Position numbers and translations under genes: made by a program. This document shows positions 1 through 9,284 of a stretch of DNA of 64,000 nucleotides, piece after piece (position 1 is the stretch's first letter; every line of letters begins with the position of its first letter). Origin of the DNA: Shewanella sp. MTB7 (lineage in GTDB: Bacteria; Pseudomonadota; Gammaproteobacteria; Enterobacterales; Shewanellaceae); the NCBI RefSeq assembly GCF_027571385.1, contig NZ_CP085636.1, forward strand, positions 806,001-870,000. Reading direction: 5' to 3'. The notes beneath the pieces are model-generated. The model did not search any database, had not been told where the DNA came from, and saw only the letters and a program-made list of their open reading frames with translations.

Positions 1-1714
1 GTCCATATAACCAGCCATTGAGTTTATCCAGTATAGGCAGTAGTTTTTCTGGAAACTGATTCTTAATGCCACTGCAGGTTATCTGGTATATTTTAGGTCC
101 TCCTTTACGAAAACGAATACGAATATCATAAGCAAAGGAGTAGTGAACATCCCCCGATAGGATCACAAACTGCTCAGGGGTTTTTCTGTGCTGGAAGATA
201 CTAAGCAAGGTGTTGGCTGTACCTGGGTGTGCCATCCAGTTTTCAGCATCTACTAATAGAGAGCCGCCCAATAAAGTTGCTGTTCTCTGTATGGTTTCAA
301 TTAACTTTACGCCGAACATCGGGGCGGGAGAGATAATGATGACTTTTTTCTGTCCTACTAGCTCATGTTGGAACTCCATTAACGCTTCCCAGTCCATTAA
401 GCCGGAAGGTTTAGCCAAATTGGACTCACTGCGCCATCGTTGAGTTCGAGTATCGAGAACCACTATTTTAGGACTGGTATTAAGATTGTAATGCCAGTGC
501 TCAAACTGCAGTAAATTATCGATAAGCTCATTGTGGTAGGCTTCATTAGGCTGATTAAAGAAGGTGTTTAGGCTGGGAATTATTTCAGCTTTAAATCTCT
601 TTGGCGTATTGCCCAATCCTTGAAACAGTGCATAACCTATGAGTGCATTGCCGATAATTCTTTTTGAAAATGCATGCCCATAAGCGGCTTCCTCCCATTT
701 GGCCGTTAGATTCCAGTCGTCGGTAACATCATGATCGTCAAATATCATATAAGTCGGCAGGTGAGCCAAGAGTCGTCTGACTTGCTTAAGTCCAGCCTTG
801 AATTCGAGTATGTGGGTCCATTCACGTTGCCACCTAGCGGTATTAACAACAGATAAACCAACCACCTTTTTGGGAATATCTACGCGGTTCCACAGTTCAG
901 GTGACCAGGTAAGCAGATAAAATGCGATGATCTCACCAAGACTGACTAGATGATTTTCGGCAATTGAAGAGGTAAATATGGGGTGGTTTCGGTACCAACT
1001 ACCTAGTGCCGTTTTCGCAGGGTAGTTGGTTTTAGGCAGTAAGTTTTTATGACGTTGATACAAAGCTGCAGGATGATAACTAATCGCGTCACTACCGGAG
1101 AGCTGCGCATGGGTGAACTTTTCATGGGGTAAACCCAGCAGTTTGATCACTTCGCCAATCGCGTGGAGCATAGGACCTGCAACGTCATCAACATAGACCT
1201 GGTCACCACTGAGCATCAAAAGCGCAGGTCTGGCTTGCGGACCTATATTCTCTTCGAGTTGGCTATCTGCCGCCACTAAAGCATCACCACTGTGATGGTG
1301 GGCATTACGGCATGAGCCATGGAGCATATGATCAATTTCAGGCTTGATGACAAAGTTTGGCGTTATTTGTTGGCTGTAGTTCAGGCCATCTATGCCACTG
1401 AAAATAGGACCCTGTTGTTTATCTGCTAAAGAGTAGTTTATCTGAACATTGATTGGCAGCAGTTCTGGCTTACTAAGATGAACCATATATTGATAAGCTT
1501 GGCTGCCTAACTTGATGCAATCTAGTTGCTCAGTATCTAAACACTCATTGAAAAATGTTTGCTCTTCTCTTACATCGCTAACAAGACAACTGAGTGTCAA
1601 AGTGAGGGATGTCATGGGTTGACTGGTAACAAACCAGAGCGTGAAGTTGTCGCGATCACAATGACGGAGCATGGGACCTGCAATTAACAGGGGAAGAGGG
1701 GCTACAGACATCAT
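1..1714 (-). CDS. PhoD-like metallophosphatase (3' end outside window)
   Basis: The reverse strand is open from an ATG at 1714 to the left edge, about 571 residues, with no stop. Translated by eye, it contains the landmarks of the PhoD/alkaline phosphatase D metallophosphatase family in order: GSCR near residue 131, GDQVY near 170, FDDHDVTDDWN near 322 and SGDVHYSFA near 516. In that family these residues bind the metal centre that hydrolyses phosphomono- or diesters. No signal peptide is visible at the N-terminus (MMSVAPLPLLIAGPMLRH), so the protein is probably cytoplasmic, unlike secreted Tat-dependent PhoD. The start lacks a strong ribosome binding site, so the second Met at 1711 is equally possible. 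The substrate cannot be told from sequence. Confidence 0.85.
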   Translation of the reverse strand, partial: MMSVAPLPLLIAGPMLRHCDRDNFTLWFVTSQPMTSLTLTLSCLVSDVREEQTFFNECLDTEQLDCIKLGSQAYQYMVHLSKPELLPINVQINYSLADKQQGPIFSGIDGLNYSQQITPNFVIKPEIDHMLHGSCRNAHHHSGDALVAADSQLEENIGPQARPALLMLSGDQVYVDDVAGPMLHAIGEVIKLLGLPHEKFTHAQLSGSDAISYHPAALYQRHKNLLPKTNYPAKTALGSWYRNHPIFTSSIAENHLVSLGEIIAFYLLTWSPELWNRVDIPKKVVGLSVVNTARWQREWTHILEFKAGLKQVRRLLAHLPTYMIFDDHDVTDDWNLTAKWEEAAYGHAFSKRIIGNALIGYALFQGLGNTPKRFKAEIIPSLNTFFNQPNEAYHNELIDNLLQFEHWHYNLNTSPKIVVLDTRTQRWRSESNLAKPSGLMDWEALMEFQHELVGQKKVIIISPAPMFGVKLIETIQRTATLLGGSLLVDAENWMAHPGTANTLLSIFQHRKTPEQFVILSGDVHYSFAYDIRIRFRKGGPKIYQITCSGIKNQFPEKLLPILDKLNGWLYG

Positions 1715-1858
1715 CAACTCAATATATCAAACTTATGTTATTACTTACCAGACTAAACAAGTGGATATGAATTGCAAAGGGAATTCAATGAAAAAGGGTT
1801 AATGATAGTTGGGGATTTATAGAGGGTGTTCCTTGTACTGTAAGGAACTGTAGTGAGA

Positions 1859-2824
1859 TCACTCTTCTTTAGTGATAAAGGGATCCGCATAGATATGTTT
1901 GATCTCGGCTCCGGCTAAATAGGCTCGCTTTTTCATTTTAGCGACCATTGCTGGGTGCCCGCATAGATATACCTGCCAACCTTTTAAACTCTTATGATTT
2001 TTTAGTGCTAGATCGTCAGCGTGTATACGATCAGCCCCTTTCATCTCAGTACCTGAAACAGCGCCGCAGTAATGAAAGTTGCCAAATTTCTTGGCAAGAT
2101 TGGTCAGGAAATCTTGGCCGTATAGGCCATTTATGGTTCGACTGCCATGATAAAGGTATATGTCGCCTTGATGGTTGTTATCTAGCGCATCGCGGACTAT
2201 TCCCATCAAAGGAGCAAGTCCACTGCCGGTTCCTATCAGCAGTATAGGTGCTGATTTTGCCATTTTTTGATAGTAACAATGGCCGAAAGGACCACAAATG
2301 TCGACGCTGTCTCCCACCGATAACTCTTGATGGATCCATTGACTCATGGTGCCTTTTTCCATCTGCTGAACATGGATTTCAAGCATGCTGTCCTGTGTTG
2401 GTAAACTGGCGAGTGAGTAGCTCCGCTTAAGACCATCGGTGCGTTTAAGGTTGATAAACTGCCCCGCGTGATAATCGAATGGTGTTGCGGGATCGAAGGT
2501 GACGCGACAGATGCGTTCACTTAAATGTTCAATGGCAGTGACACGGGCAGAGGTAAATATCTCATCTTGCTCTATGGCCGCTAAGGTGAGTTCCCCTTCA
2601 GGATGACAAATACAGGGCAGAAAATATCCCAACTCCTTCCAACTGGCGCGTATATCAGGCTGGGAATCTGTGACATCGCCCTGTTCAGCTTGCAACATAC
2701 AGGTATGGCAGTTGCCACTTTTACAAGAATAAGGCAGGTCAATGCCCTTTCTAAGCAGAGCATCGAGCACACTTTCTTGTTCATTTAATACTATGGTTTG
2801 CCCTTGCCAATAGACTTTGAACAT
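1859..2824 (-). CDS. 2Fe-2S ferredoxin-FAD/NAD(P)H oxidoreductase
   Basis: This 321-residue electron-transfer protein has three domains. A plant-type ferredoxin domain (about 1-85) has cluster ligands C34, C39, C42 and C71. A flavin domain (about 90-185) has the FAD motif RSYS at 134-137. A nucleotide-binding domain (about 190-321) begins with LLIGTGSGLAPL. The order is that of phenol hydroxylase or methane monooxygenase reductase subunits, which pass electrons from NAD(P)H through FAD to 2Fe-2S and on to a partner. No oxygenase gene is adjacent. The only neighbour in the operon is the truncated haemoglobin, which ends 3 nt upstream, so the haem protein is the likely electron acceptor (inference). 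Confidence 0.85.
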   Translation of the reverse strand: MFKVYWQGQTIVLNEQESVLDALLRKGIDLPYSCKSGNCHTCMLQAEQGDVTDSQPDIRASWKELGYFLPCICHPEGELTLAAIEQDEIFTSARVTAIEHLSERICRVTFDPATPFDYHAGQFINLKRTDGLKRSYSLASLPTQDSMLEIHVQQMEKGTMSQWIHQELSVGDSVDICGPFGHCYYQKMAKSAPILLIGTGSGLAPLMGIVRDALDNNHQGDIYLYHGSRTINGLYGQDFLTNLAKKFGNFHYCGAVSGTEMKGADRIHADDLALKNHKSLKGWQVYLCGHPAMVAKMKKRAYLAGAEIKHIYADPFITKEE

Positions 2825-2827
2825 TGG

Positions 2828-3193
2828 CTATAGGCCTAGTACATCATCATGGGTGCTACCAGCGATTGTCATGACCTGTTCGATTAACTCATCAGGCACG
2901 CTTAGCTCTTGTAGTGTTGCTTGTAAGTGTCCGGCTACCGTGGTGAAGTGGCTAGTATTGACTCCTTGTTTAAGCAGTGGGGCATGGGCTTCGCGTAATG
3001 AAGCGCCTGTGTAGCTATTGGGTCCACCAAATGCCATGGTTAAAAAACTTTTTTGCATTGCTCTCATGCGATCCATATCGACATCATCAAAAAACGGACT
3101 AATGCTGTCATCGGTTAACACTTTACGATAGAAAATATCCACTGCCGCATCGACAGCCGCATCGCCACCGAGTTGTTCAAAAAGAGTTGTCAT
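2828..3193 (-). CDS. Group I truncated haemoglobin
   Basis: This 121-residue protein has the short 2-on-2 globin pattern: an N-terminal LFEQLGG motif, a tyrosine at the B10 position (Y22, in IFYRKV) and the likely proximal haem ligand H70 in LREAHAPL. The FGGP signature lies at 55-58. Group I truncated haemoglobins bind O2 and NO, and several turn NO into nitrate when re-reduced. The gene is followed after 3 nt by a ferredoxin-type reductase, so the pair could act together like a split flavohaemoglobin (inference). A 7-bp inverted repeat (AGAGACT/AGTCTCT, 3233-3253) lies upstream in its promoter region. Its role is unknown. Confidence 0.9.
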   Translation of the reverse strand: MTTLFEQLGGDAAVDAAVDIFYRKVLTDDSISPFFDDVDMDRMRAMQKSFLTMAFGGPNSYTGASLREAHAPLLKQGVNTSHFTTVAGHLQATLQELSVPDELIEQVMTIAGSTHDDVLGL

Positions 3194-3383
3194 GATCTTT
3201 CCTTGTCTTTTTGTTAAAACATAACGAATGGTAGAGACTGATAAGGAGTCTCTGAGTAAACAATAAAAAAATGGTATCTTTTTGAGGTTAGAACACTATT
3301 GTCAGACGTCAAGGTTATTGGGTACCTTAGCCTAAGCGAGTAAGTGATAAATAATATTAAGAATCAATAGAGTTTGAGAGACT

Positions 3384-6311
3384 ATGGAAAAATTAATTAA
3401 CACCCCAATGGGTAGACTAAGTCGGTGCCTCTACCTGATCTTGGCATTAATCAGCTTGCCGTCCGCCGCCGATATCGGTGATACGCCAGTTATCGGTGGT
3501 GTGTTTAATGCTAGTGAGATAATGAGAGATCAAATTGTCTCCTCCTTGAGTGCTTCTACTAAGCTGACTCGTGATATCACACTGTTTACCATTGCGGGTG
3601 TCTCTCTCGATGTGTACATCCTGACACTTCCTCTGGACAGTAAGGTTAAAGCCAGCGTTATCGCTCAGCTTAGCGATCCGACTTACGCCATTCCCTTGGG
3701 TCATTTCCTCTATAGTTTTTACGATCAATATACCGGCGTGAGCGCGGATGATGAGTTTAAGCAGTATCTGAATCGTGTTTATTCTTCTGAGCAACTTAAG
3801 GATTTTGAGCACAGTTTGTATCAGTACGGAGATAAGCTAACTCCTGAGGATAAGCAAACATCTGGTGAACAGGATAATAGCCAAGGGATAAAAACGGATA
3901 GCCGGTTTATCCCTTCTATGGTGACCATTTATGATGCTTTAGTGGAGATTGGTGAGTGGCAGGATATGGACGCATTACCGCATCACTACACCTACCTTAC
4001 CCAGAGTCCAACAGATCTAGCTTTGATAGGTAAAATTCAACCAATTATTGTTGAGCTAATGGTAAAAGCGACTGGGGGAATGGAAGCAGGAGAAATGAAA
4101 GCTGCGCTACAGACTATCATCGAAGATGGTAAGCCTGAGCATCGAAATCGAGTGGATAATAAGGCCCAAGCGTTAACCATTACCCTAATCGACTTCGTTC
4201 GTCTCAATGTACTTAAAGCTTATCGTCAGTTTGTATTTAAGCAAGAACGAGAAGAGGCATTAAATGCTTGGATGCAGGATACCTTTGATGAAAGTCCCGA
4301 TAGCTTAATTCAGTTTCTAACCTCACAGCAGGAGCGACGTTATGGAGTACAAGTGGCCGTTGATGGTTTGCAACAGGGCTTGCTTGAAGGCCTAATTGAC
4401 CCATCAACACCTTTTATCAAACATGCTAATCAGATCCACGAATCTCGTACAAGTTTTAAACCTAAAAGTGGGGAGGTCAAACAGCCTGAACATGAGCAGC
4501 AAGTTAAGTTTATGGGAATGTTGGCAAAGACTCAGTATGACGATCCCCATTATTTACCTTTCTTTAAGCAATTATATAAAACTAATCGGGACTCAATTGC
4601 TCAGGTGGGGATCTCATCGACGCCAACCATTAGTGTGCGTAATCTGCCTATCATAAAAACTGGTGCCAAGGTTTCTGGAGAGCGAGGAACGGGGATCCCC
4701 AACTTTCACTTTGTAGACAGAGAAGAGGACAGGGCTTATTACTTCTTTGGTAACGATGCTCTGCAGCTGGACAGGTTAATGGAAAGCTCAGGCGTGCAAA
4801 CCATGTTTGACCGATTGGCTTACCTCATCACCCTTAATTGCAATGCGCAGTATGATTGGAACGCCCATACCAGTTTTGACGGATTAGTGAATCTGGGATT
4901 GGGTGAAGTGCAACGAGATTATGGTGAGAAACGGTGCTTAAGAGAGTTAAAAGATCGCGCTAAGGTTGAAGTTAAACTGCGTCAATTTCGTCAGGGCTTG
5001 ATTGAGGATATACAGGGCTATCAAGGGATTTATTTTCTCGATATTTTTACTAAATTAACTAAAAAATGGAAAATAGAGCAGAGGATAACTGAACTGGCAA
5101 GTCTGGATGGACAAGGGATGCCAGATTTCACCTTGATCTATAACCCCTGGCCGGATCATTTTGCGCATTTTACCGGCCCCTTTAGTGACGAGATCATCAT
5201 GCCAACGGGGGAGCTAAATAGATTGGATTATTGGCTATCTCGAACTGAGCTAGTTTATAAAGAAGCTGGGATCTATGATCAAACCTTGTGGGGCATGGCT
5301 GGAGATCATGGTTTAACACCTGTTTTCTATGCACTCAACCCCGAAAAATCAGTATTTTCAGCGTTGTCAGAGGAGCTAGGGTACCCAATTTTAGTGAAAA
5401 AAATATCCTCTGATGAGGGCGAAGGCCCTAAGATCACCAATGCATTGAATTACTCGAGTAACAAAGGCGTTGATATTCTTGTCGCATCGACAGCTGGCGG
5501 CAACATGATGATGGATCTGTTTAATTCTGCATTGGGATGGAAGGTGCAGCCGACTTATAAAGAGTTAATTCGCTGGACAGCCATCAATGCAACGGATCCA
5601 TCCCAGACGATTGATATCGTGGCTGAGACAGTTAACAGATTGGCGGACAGTCTTGATTATATGGTGTTGCGGGAGCAACAGTGTAGGTTTAACCAGTGCC
5701 AAATTCGCCTGATTGGATACCGCGACGGGGTACGTCTTGATGAGCTGGTGGAGCTAAGGGGAGATAAGTTGCTCTATACCAGTGTATCCGTTACTGAGTC
5801 AGGGGGCGCTGAGCCCGATATTGAGCCAAAGTTGCTCGACATCCAGACTCTCAATCCATATCGAGAGCAGCCGACAGCAGCAGAATTGAACAAATACTCC
5901 GCTTTAAAAAACAGATGCTTGCACCAAGCCAAAGAGCAGGAGCCAGAGTCATGGTGCAGTGTCCAACAATGGCGAGCACTAACAAGATTTACCTTAAGGC
6001 CTGATGCCGTGAATCAAGTGGCAAGACTGTATGAAGAGGATAGGGCGGGGACAATCAATCTGTTCCCTAAGGCGGGAATAGGCTTCAACACTAAAGTCCC
6101 TGGTCGCCATGCTGGTGAAGATTATCTCGAGAAAGACGCCTTTATCGGATTTTGGGGAGCGCCAATAGGTGATGCAGTCACGCCGTTAACGATCGAGGAG
6201 AACGGTTCACTGGCGCCAACCATCTATGAATTTTTAACTGGAGAAGCTGTTGTGCCCGGTAAAAATGGTTGGGGCTATCCATCATTGCTTGAAAAGCTAG
6301 ATGTTCAATAA
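3384..6311 (+). CDS. Secreted nucleotide pyrophosphatase/phosphodiesterase-like protein
   Basis: This 975-residue protein has a signal peptide (hydrophobic stretch LYLILALISLPSAAD). Its second half carries the metal-site motifs of the type I phosphodiesterase/NPP branch of the alkaline phosphatase superfamily: a nucleophile-type GTGIPN with T436, YNPWPDHFAHFTGP with D591 and H595, GDHGLTP with D641 and H642, and a late GRHAGED with H909. Such enzymes hydrolyse phosphodiester or pyrophosphate bonds outside the cytoplasm. The first 430 or so residues before the nucleophile are mostly helical in character and match no domain I recognise; most NPPs start their catalytic domain soon after the signal peptide. 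A TTGAGAG ribosome site precedes the ATG. Substrate unknown. Confidence 0.72.
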   Translation: MEKLINTPMGRLSRCLYLILALISLPSAADIGDTPVIGGVFNASEIMRDQIVSSLSASTKLTRDITLFTIAGVSLDVYILTLPLDSKVKASVIAQLSDPTYAIPLGHFLYSFYDQYTGVSADDEFKQYLNRVYSSEQLKDFEHSLYQYGDKLTPEDKQTSGEQDNSQGIKTDSRFIPSMVTIYDALVEIGEWQDMDALPHHYTYLTQSPTDLALIGKIQPIIVELMVKATGGMEAGEMKAALQTIIEDGKPEHRNRVDNKAQALTITLIDFVRLNVLKAYRQFVFKQEREEALNAWMQDTFDESPDSLIQFLTSQQERRYGVQVAVDGLQQGLLEGLIDPSTPFIKHANQIHESRTSFKPKSGEVKQPEHEQQVKFMGMLAKTQYDDPHYLPFFKQLYKTNRDSIAQVGISSTPTISVRNLPIIKTGAKVSGERGTGIPNFHFVDREEDRAYYFFGNDALQLDRLMESSGVQTMFDRLAYLITLNCNAQYDWNAHTSFDGLVNLGLGEVQRDYGEKRCLRELKDRAKVEVKLRQFRQGLIEDIQGYQGIYFLDIFTKLTKKWKIEQRITELASLDGQGMPDFTLIYNPWPDHFAHFTGPFSDEIIMPTGELNRLDYWLSRTELVYKEAGIYDQTLWGMAGDHGLTPVFYALNPEKSVFSALSEELGYPILVKKISSDEGEGPKITNALNYSSNKGVDILVASTAGGNMMMDLFNSALGWKVQPTYKELIRWTAINATDPSQTIDIVAETVNRLADSLDYMVLREQQCRFNQCQIRLIGYRDGVRLDELVELRGDKLLYTSVSVTESGGAEPDIEPKLLDIQTLNPYREQPTAAELNKYSALKNRCLHQAKEQEPESWCSVQQWRALTRFTLRPDAVNQVARLYEEDRAGTINLFPKAGIGFNTKVPGRHAGEDYLEKDAFIGFWGAPIGDAVTPLTIEENGSLAPTIYEFLTGEAVVPGKNGWGYPSLLEKLDVQ

Positions 6312-6508
6312 GTTGAGCGAACTTCAAATAAGAGAGAGAAAGTATATTTATTTTAATAGGCTATTTAGAACTTGTTTTTTCATGTGACTCAAATGCCCTG
6401 TTTTCGTGACCTTTCTGTGATATTTAAAGCTTATAGTCGATATTTCCAGTTTAATATATTGACGTTAAATATAGATTTAATCCTTTTAATTACAGTGAGA
6501 TCTATGAC

Positions 6509-7189
6509 ATGGAACATATTAAAAAATTAAGTTTAATGCTTTTTGCGATTTGCTTATCTCCGAGTTTGTTTGCCGAGAGTTATGCCGGTTATCATCGTGA
6601 AGCCGTTTATGAAGTGACGGTGACTAATTTGACCAAAGGCATCGCATTTACCCCATTATTAGCAGCGACTCACAAGCCTGAGATGCAGCTGTTTACACTA
6701 GGTGAGCCATCCAGTGAGAATATCGCTAATGTTGCTGAAGGTGGTGATATTAGTGGTTTAAAAGATGAACTAGACAGTTCATCTAGAGTCGCCAATACAA
6801 CAAGCACGGATGGATTGCTGACCAATGGTCAAAGTGTGACTTTTGAAATTAGTGCGAGTCGCAGATTTAGCCGTATCAGTTTGATTTCGATGTTACTGCC
6901 AACAAATGACACTTTGGTTTCATTAAGAGCAAAAAAATTACCTAGAAGACGTGGTCAAACTGTTCACTACAATATGCGTGCCTATGATGCAGGTTCAGAA
7001 GCAAATGATGAGTTATGTGTGAACATTCCAGGTCCTGTGTGTGGTGGTAATCCCTTCTCTGCACCTGATGCCAGTGATGAAGGTTACTCATACCCAAGCC
7101 CAGGTATTCACGGTGAGGCCGATTTAGCTCAGTCACTGTACGATTGGAGTGGTCCTGTTGCTAAAGTCAAAATTAAGCGTATTTACTAA
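6509..7189 (+). CDS. Secreted spondin-N domain protein
   Basis: This 226-residue protein has a signal peptide cleaved probably after LFA (residue 22). The mature part begins YEVTVTNLTKGIAFTP, which is typical of bacterial proteins carrying a spondin_N-type beta-sandwich domain. It also holds family-typical stretches: DAGSEANDE, NIPGPVCGG with two cysteines, and GYSYPSPGIHG. Such proteins are periplasmic or extracellular and their function is not established. The gene is monocistronic, with about 200 bp of AT-rich sequence before it and a strong terminator just after it. It is not obviously linked to the phosphodiesterase upstream. Confidence 0.8.
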   Translation: MEHIKKLSLMLFAICLSPSLFAESYAGYHREAVYEVTVTNLTKGIAFTPLLAATHKPEMQLFTLGEPSSENIANVAEGGDISGLKDELDSSSRVANTTSTDGLLTNGQSVTFEISASRRFSRISLISMLLPTNDTLVSLRAKKLPRRRGQTVHYNMRAYDAGSEANDELCVNIPGPVCGGNPFSAPDASDEGYSYPSPGIHGEADLAQSLYDWSGPVAKVKIKRIY

Positions 7190-7232
7190 CTATTCACTAG
7201 CTTTAGTTATTTGATAGATGTTGAATCATTTT

Positions 7233-7254
7233 GCGAGTCATAAGACTCGCTTTT
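7233..7254 (+). terminator. Rho-independent terminator after the spondin-domain gene
   Basis: Perfect 7-bp stem GCGAGTC/GACTCGC with a 4-nt ATAA loop, followed by TTTT. It lies 44 nt after the stop codon. It also separates this gene from the convergent dedA-like gene. Confidence 0.8.
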
Positions 7255-7275
7255 CCCCCCTGATGATTCCATTTT

Positions 7276-7902
7276 CTATTCATCAACTTGACAAGTTCTA
7301 CGTCGCCTTAGGATTAAGGTAAATATCATTAAGCTGATGATACCAAGGGCTGTGACTATCAACCAGAAAAGGTGTTGGTGATGATGGTAAAAGGCGAGTA
7401 TAGGCGTGAGTTCATCACGGATCAGTACCGGCCCTAAGCCAAAGAGTGTGAGCCAAAGGCCTGTGGCAAGCGTGTTACCGAGCAGAAACTTGTTAAGTGA
7501 CATCTTGGCCATACCACAACCAATAAAAATGGTCTGTTTAAGGCCTTCAATAAAGCGACTGAGTAACAGAGCGACTAAACCATACTTACCAATAAAACCG
7601 TGGAGTTTGGCTTCTGTGCTCTCTTTTATCCAACCTTTTTTTAGTAGAACATCCCCAAATTTGATCCCCAAAAAATAACCTAAACTGTTGCCAATAAAGG
7701 CACTGCTACCAGCGACGATAAGTACAAGTGGAAGTGACATCTGTCCTGCAGCAGCAAGCAGGCTGGCGACGATCAACAAGGATTGACCGGGAGCTGGGAT
7801 CCCTACGCCTTCGATGGCGATAGCAAGCGCTAGAATGAGATAGCCGTATTGCTGCAGCCAAGGTGTCATCTCAGTCATGATATGTTGTAAAGCTTCAGGC
7901 AT
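7276..7902 (-). CDS. DedA family (SNARE-associated/VTT) membrane protein
   Basis: This 208-residue inner-membrane protein has the DedA hallmarks: an N-terminal re-entrant segment with IEGVGIPAPGQSLLI, a central FIGNSLGYFLGIKFG, and the basic loop LLSRFIEGLKQTIFIGCGMA before the last membrane helices. DedA proteins act as lipid-linked transporters or scramblases (for example of undecaprenyl phosphate) and affect envelope integrity and proton-motive force. The C-terminus is basic (LRRRRTCQVDE), consistent with a cytoplasmic tail. It lies downstream of the MFS exporter gene in the same direction, separated by 78 nt, so co-transcription is possible but no functional link to siderophores is evident. 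Confidence 0.9.
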   Translation of the reverse strand: MPEALQHIMTEMTPWLQQYGYLILALAIAIEGVGIPAPGQSLLIVASLLAAAGQMSLPLVLIVAGSSAFIGNSLGYFLGIKFGDVLLKKGWIKESTEAKLHGFIGKYGLVALLLSRFIEGLKQTIFIGCGMAKMSLNKFLLGNTLATGLWLTLFGLGPVLIRDELTPILAFYHHHQHLFWLIVTALGIISLMIFTLILRRRRTCQVDE

Positions 7903-7980
7903 GAGCAGTCTGTCAGAGTGAAGGTGAGCTTGTTCTATAATAACGCTTGTTTACATGATGAAGGCAAATGTTTCCAAAAT

Positions 7981-9186
7981 TTAATCTATCACCTGTTCTA
8001 CTACTTTGAGCTTCCAGATGATGAGCGATGCCAGTTGCACCAATGCCAGTATGCTTAAAATGTGTAAGCAGGTATTGATATCAGAGCCAGTAAGCCAGAG
8101 TACACCGGCGCCTAACCCATAACCCACAGTTTGATATTTAGAAACTAATCCGGTAGCGATCGCTTTGCATCCTTTGCCAGCTAACTGGCACAACAAGGTG
8201 GTGATCTGCAGTTGTAAGATGGCGAATGCTCCGCTGAGTAGAGGAACGGCGATGAATAGAATGTGTGGGATCGCCAGTTGCATCAAAGTCAGAGACAGCA
8301 GTAACATCATATTGGCCAGCAACATCATTTTAAAATGGTCGACTTTGTTTAATCGGGATGTCAGGCCATGGCTAATGACCATAGTCACAGCGGCTAAGGT
8401 CATTAATAAAGAGAGATACTGACTGGTCTCTTCGCTGGAGTAGTGCATCGTCTCTTGTACCATAGGGGTTAGTAAAAAGGTAACGCTGCTGTAGGTGATA
8501 CAGATTAAGGTGATACAGATAAGCAGGCTATGAGCGAACTTATTGTCGAGCTTACTTTGCCTGAGGTCTTTATTGGTCGCTTCCAGTTCAGTGTTGCCTA
8601 TGTGTGTCTGAATTGAGCGGCTAAACCTAAACACACTGAATAGACAAATTAGGGGAGCAAAACAGAGGAAGAGTATAGGTGCCAGCCAACCAAGCCAGAT
8701 TAGGAACATAGCGAGTAGTGGGCCAATAAGCCTGCCAACTGCCATGGTTGCTGACAGTTCTGCCAGTTTTTTCATTGTCTGTTTCACATGGCTTAATTCG
8801 GTCAACCAAGCTTGGCAACTCGGTACAATTGCTGAGGCTGTCATGCCATAAATGAGTCTAGAAATGATGAGGATTAATACGACCCATAAAAGCGGCCATT
8901 GCAAAGAGGCACTTCCCCACAGTGCCAACAACATCACGATAAAACTCACACTGAAACCTAATATCCCCCTCAATAACACCTGAGCATATCCTAAACGCAG
9001 TGAAAGTTTGGCCCAGATAGGAATACTGAATAGAAATAGTATTGAGCCTAGGCTCATCAGCATGGCAAGGCTTTCGATTGAGAGCTTTGTTTTATCGATA
9101 AAAATGGGGGTAAATACAACTAAGATACTTTGACTTAATCCTAACAGCGGCGCCGAAACAAACAGAGGCCAGGGACGTTTTTCCAT
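7981..9186 (-). CDS. MFS transporter, probable siderophore exporter
   Basis: This 401-residue integral membrane protein has about 12 hydrophobic segments and an MFS-like first half (SIPIWAKLSLRLGYAQVLLRG corresponds to the loop 2-3 region). It is divergently transcribed from the siderophore synthetase. Its start lies 41-59 nt from a strong Fur-box match, so it should be repressed by iron together with the biosynthetic genes. By position it most likely exports the finished siderophore (inference from context). MFS exporters are common in NIS siderophore loci, though sequence alone does not prove the substrate. Confidence 0.8.
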   Translation of the reverse strand: MEKRPWPLFVSAPLLGLSQSILVVFTPIFIDKTKLSIESLAMLMSLGSILFLFSIPIWAKLSLRLGYAQVLLRGILGFSVSFIVMLLALWGSASLQWPLLWVVLILIISRLIYGMTASAIVPSCQAWLTELSHVKQTMKKLAELSATMAVGRLIGPLLAMFLIWLGWLAPILFLCFAPLICLFSVFRFSRSIQTHIGNTELEATNKDLRQSKLDNKFAHSLLICITLICITYSSVTFLLTPMVQETMHYSSEETSQYLSLLMTLAAVTMVISHGLTSRLNKVDHFKMMLLANMMLLLSLTLMQLAIPHILFIAVPLLSGAFAILQLQITTLLCQLAGKGCKAIATGLVSKYQTVGYGLGAGVLWLTGSDINTCLHILSILALVQLASLIIWKLKVVEQVID

Positions 9187-9226
9187 CTTCCATATTCGAA
9201 TATGTAAACCTTGTTGACATGTTAAT

Positions 9227-9245
9227 GGTAATGATTATCATTTGC
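9227..9245. promoter_or_regulatory. Fur box in the divergent siderophore promoter
   Basis: The 19-bp stretch GGTAATGATTATCATTTGC matches the classical Fur consensus (GATAATGATAATCATTATC) at 15 of 19 positions by eye. It lies between the divergent starts at 9186 and 9285, so a single Fur-Fe(II) dimer site could repress both directions. Confidence 0.85.
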
Positions 9246-9284
9246 AACTTAATATATTGTTAATTAGATACGGGTGTTATAGGG

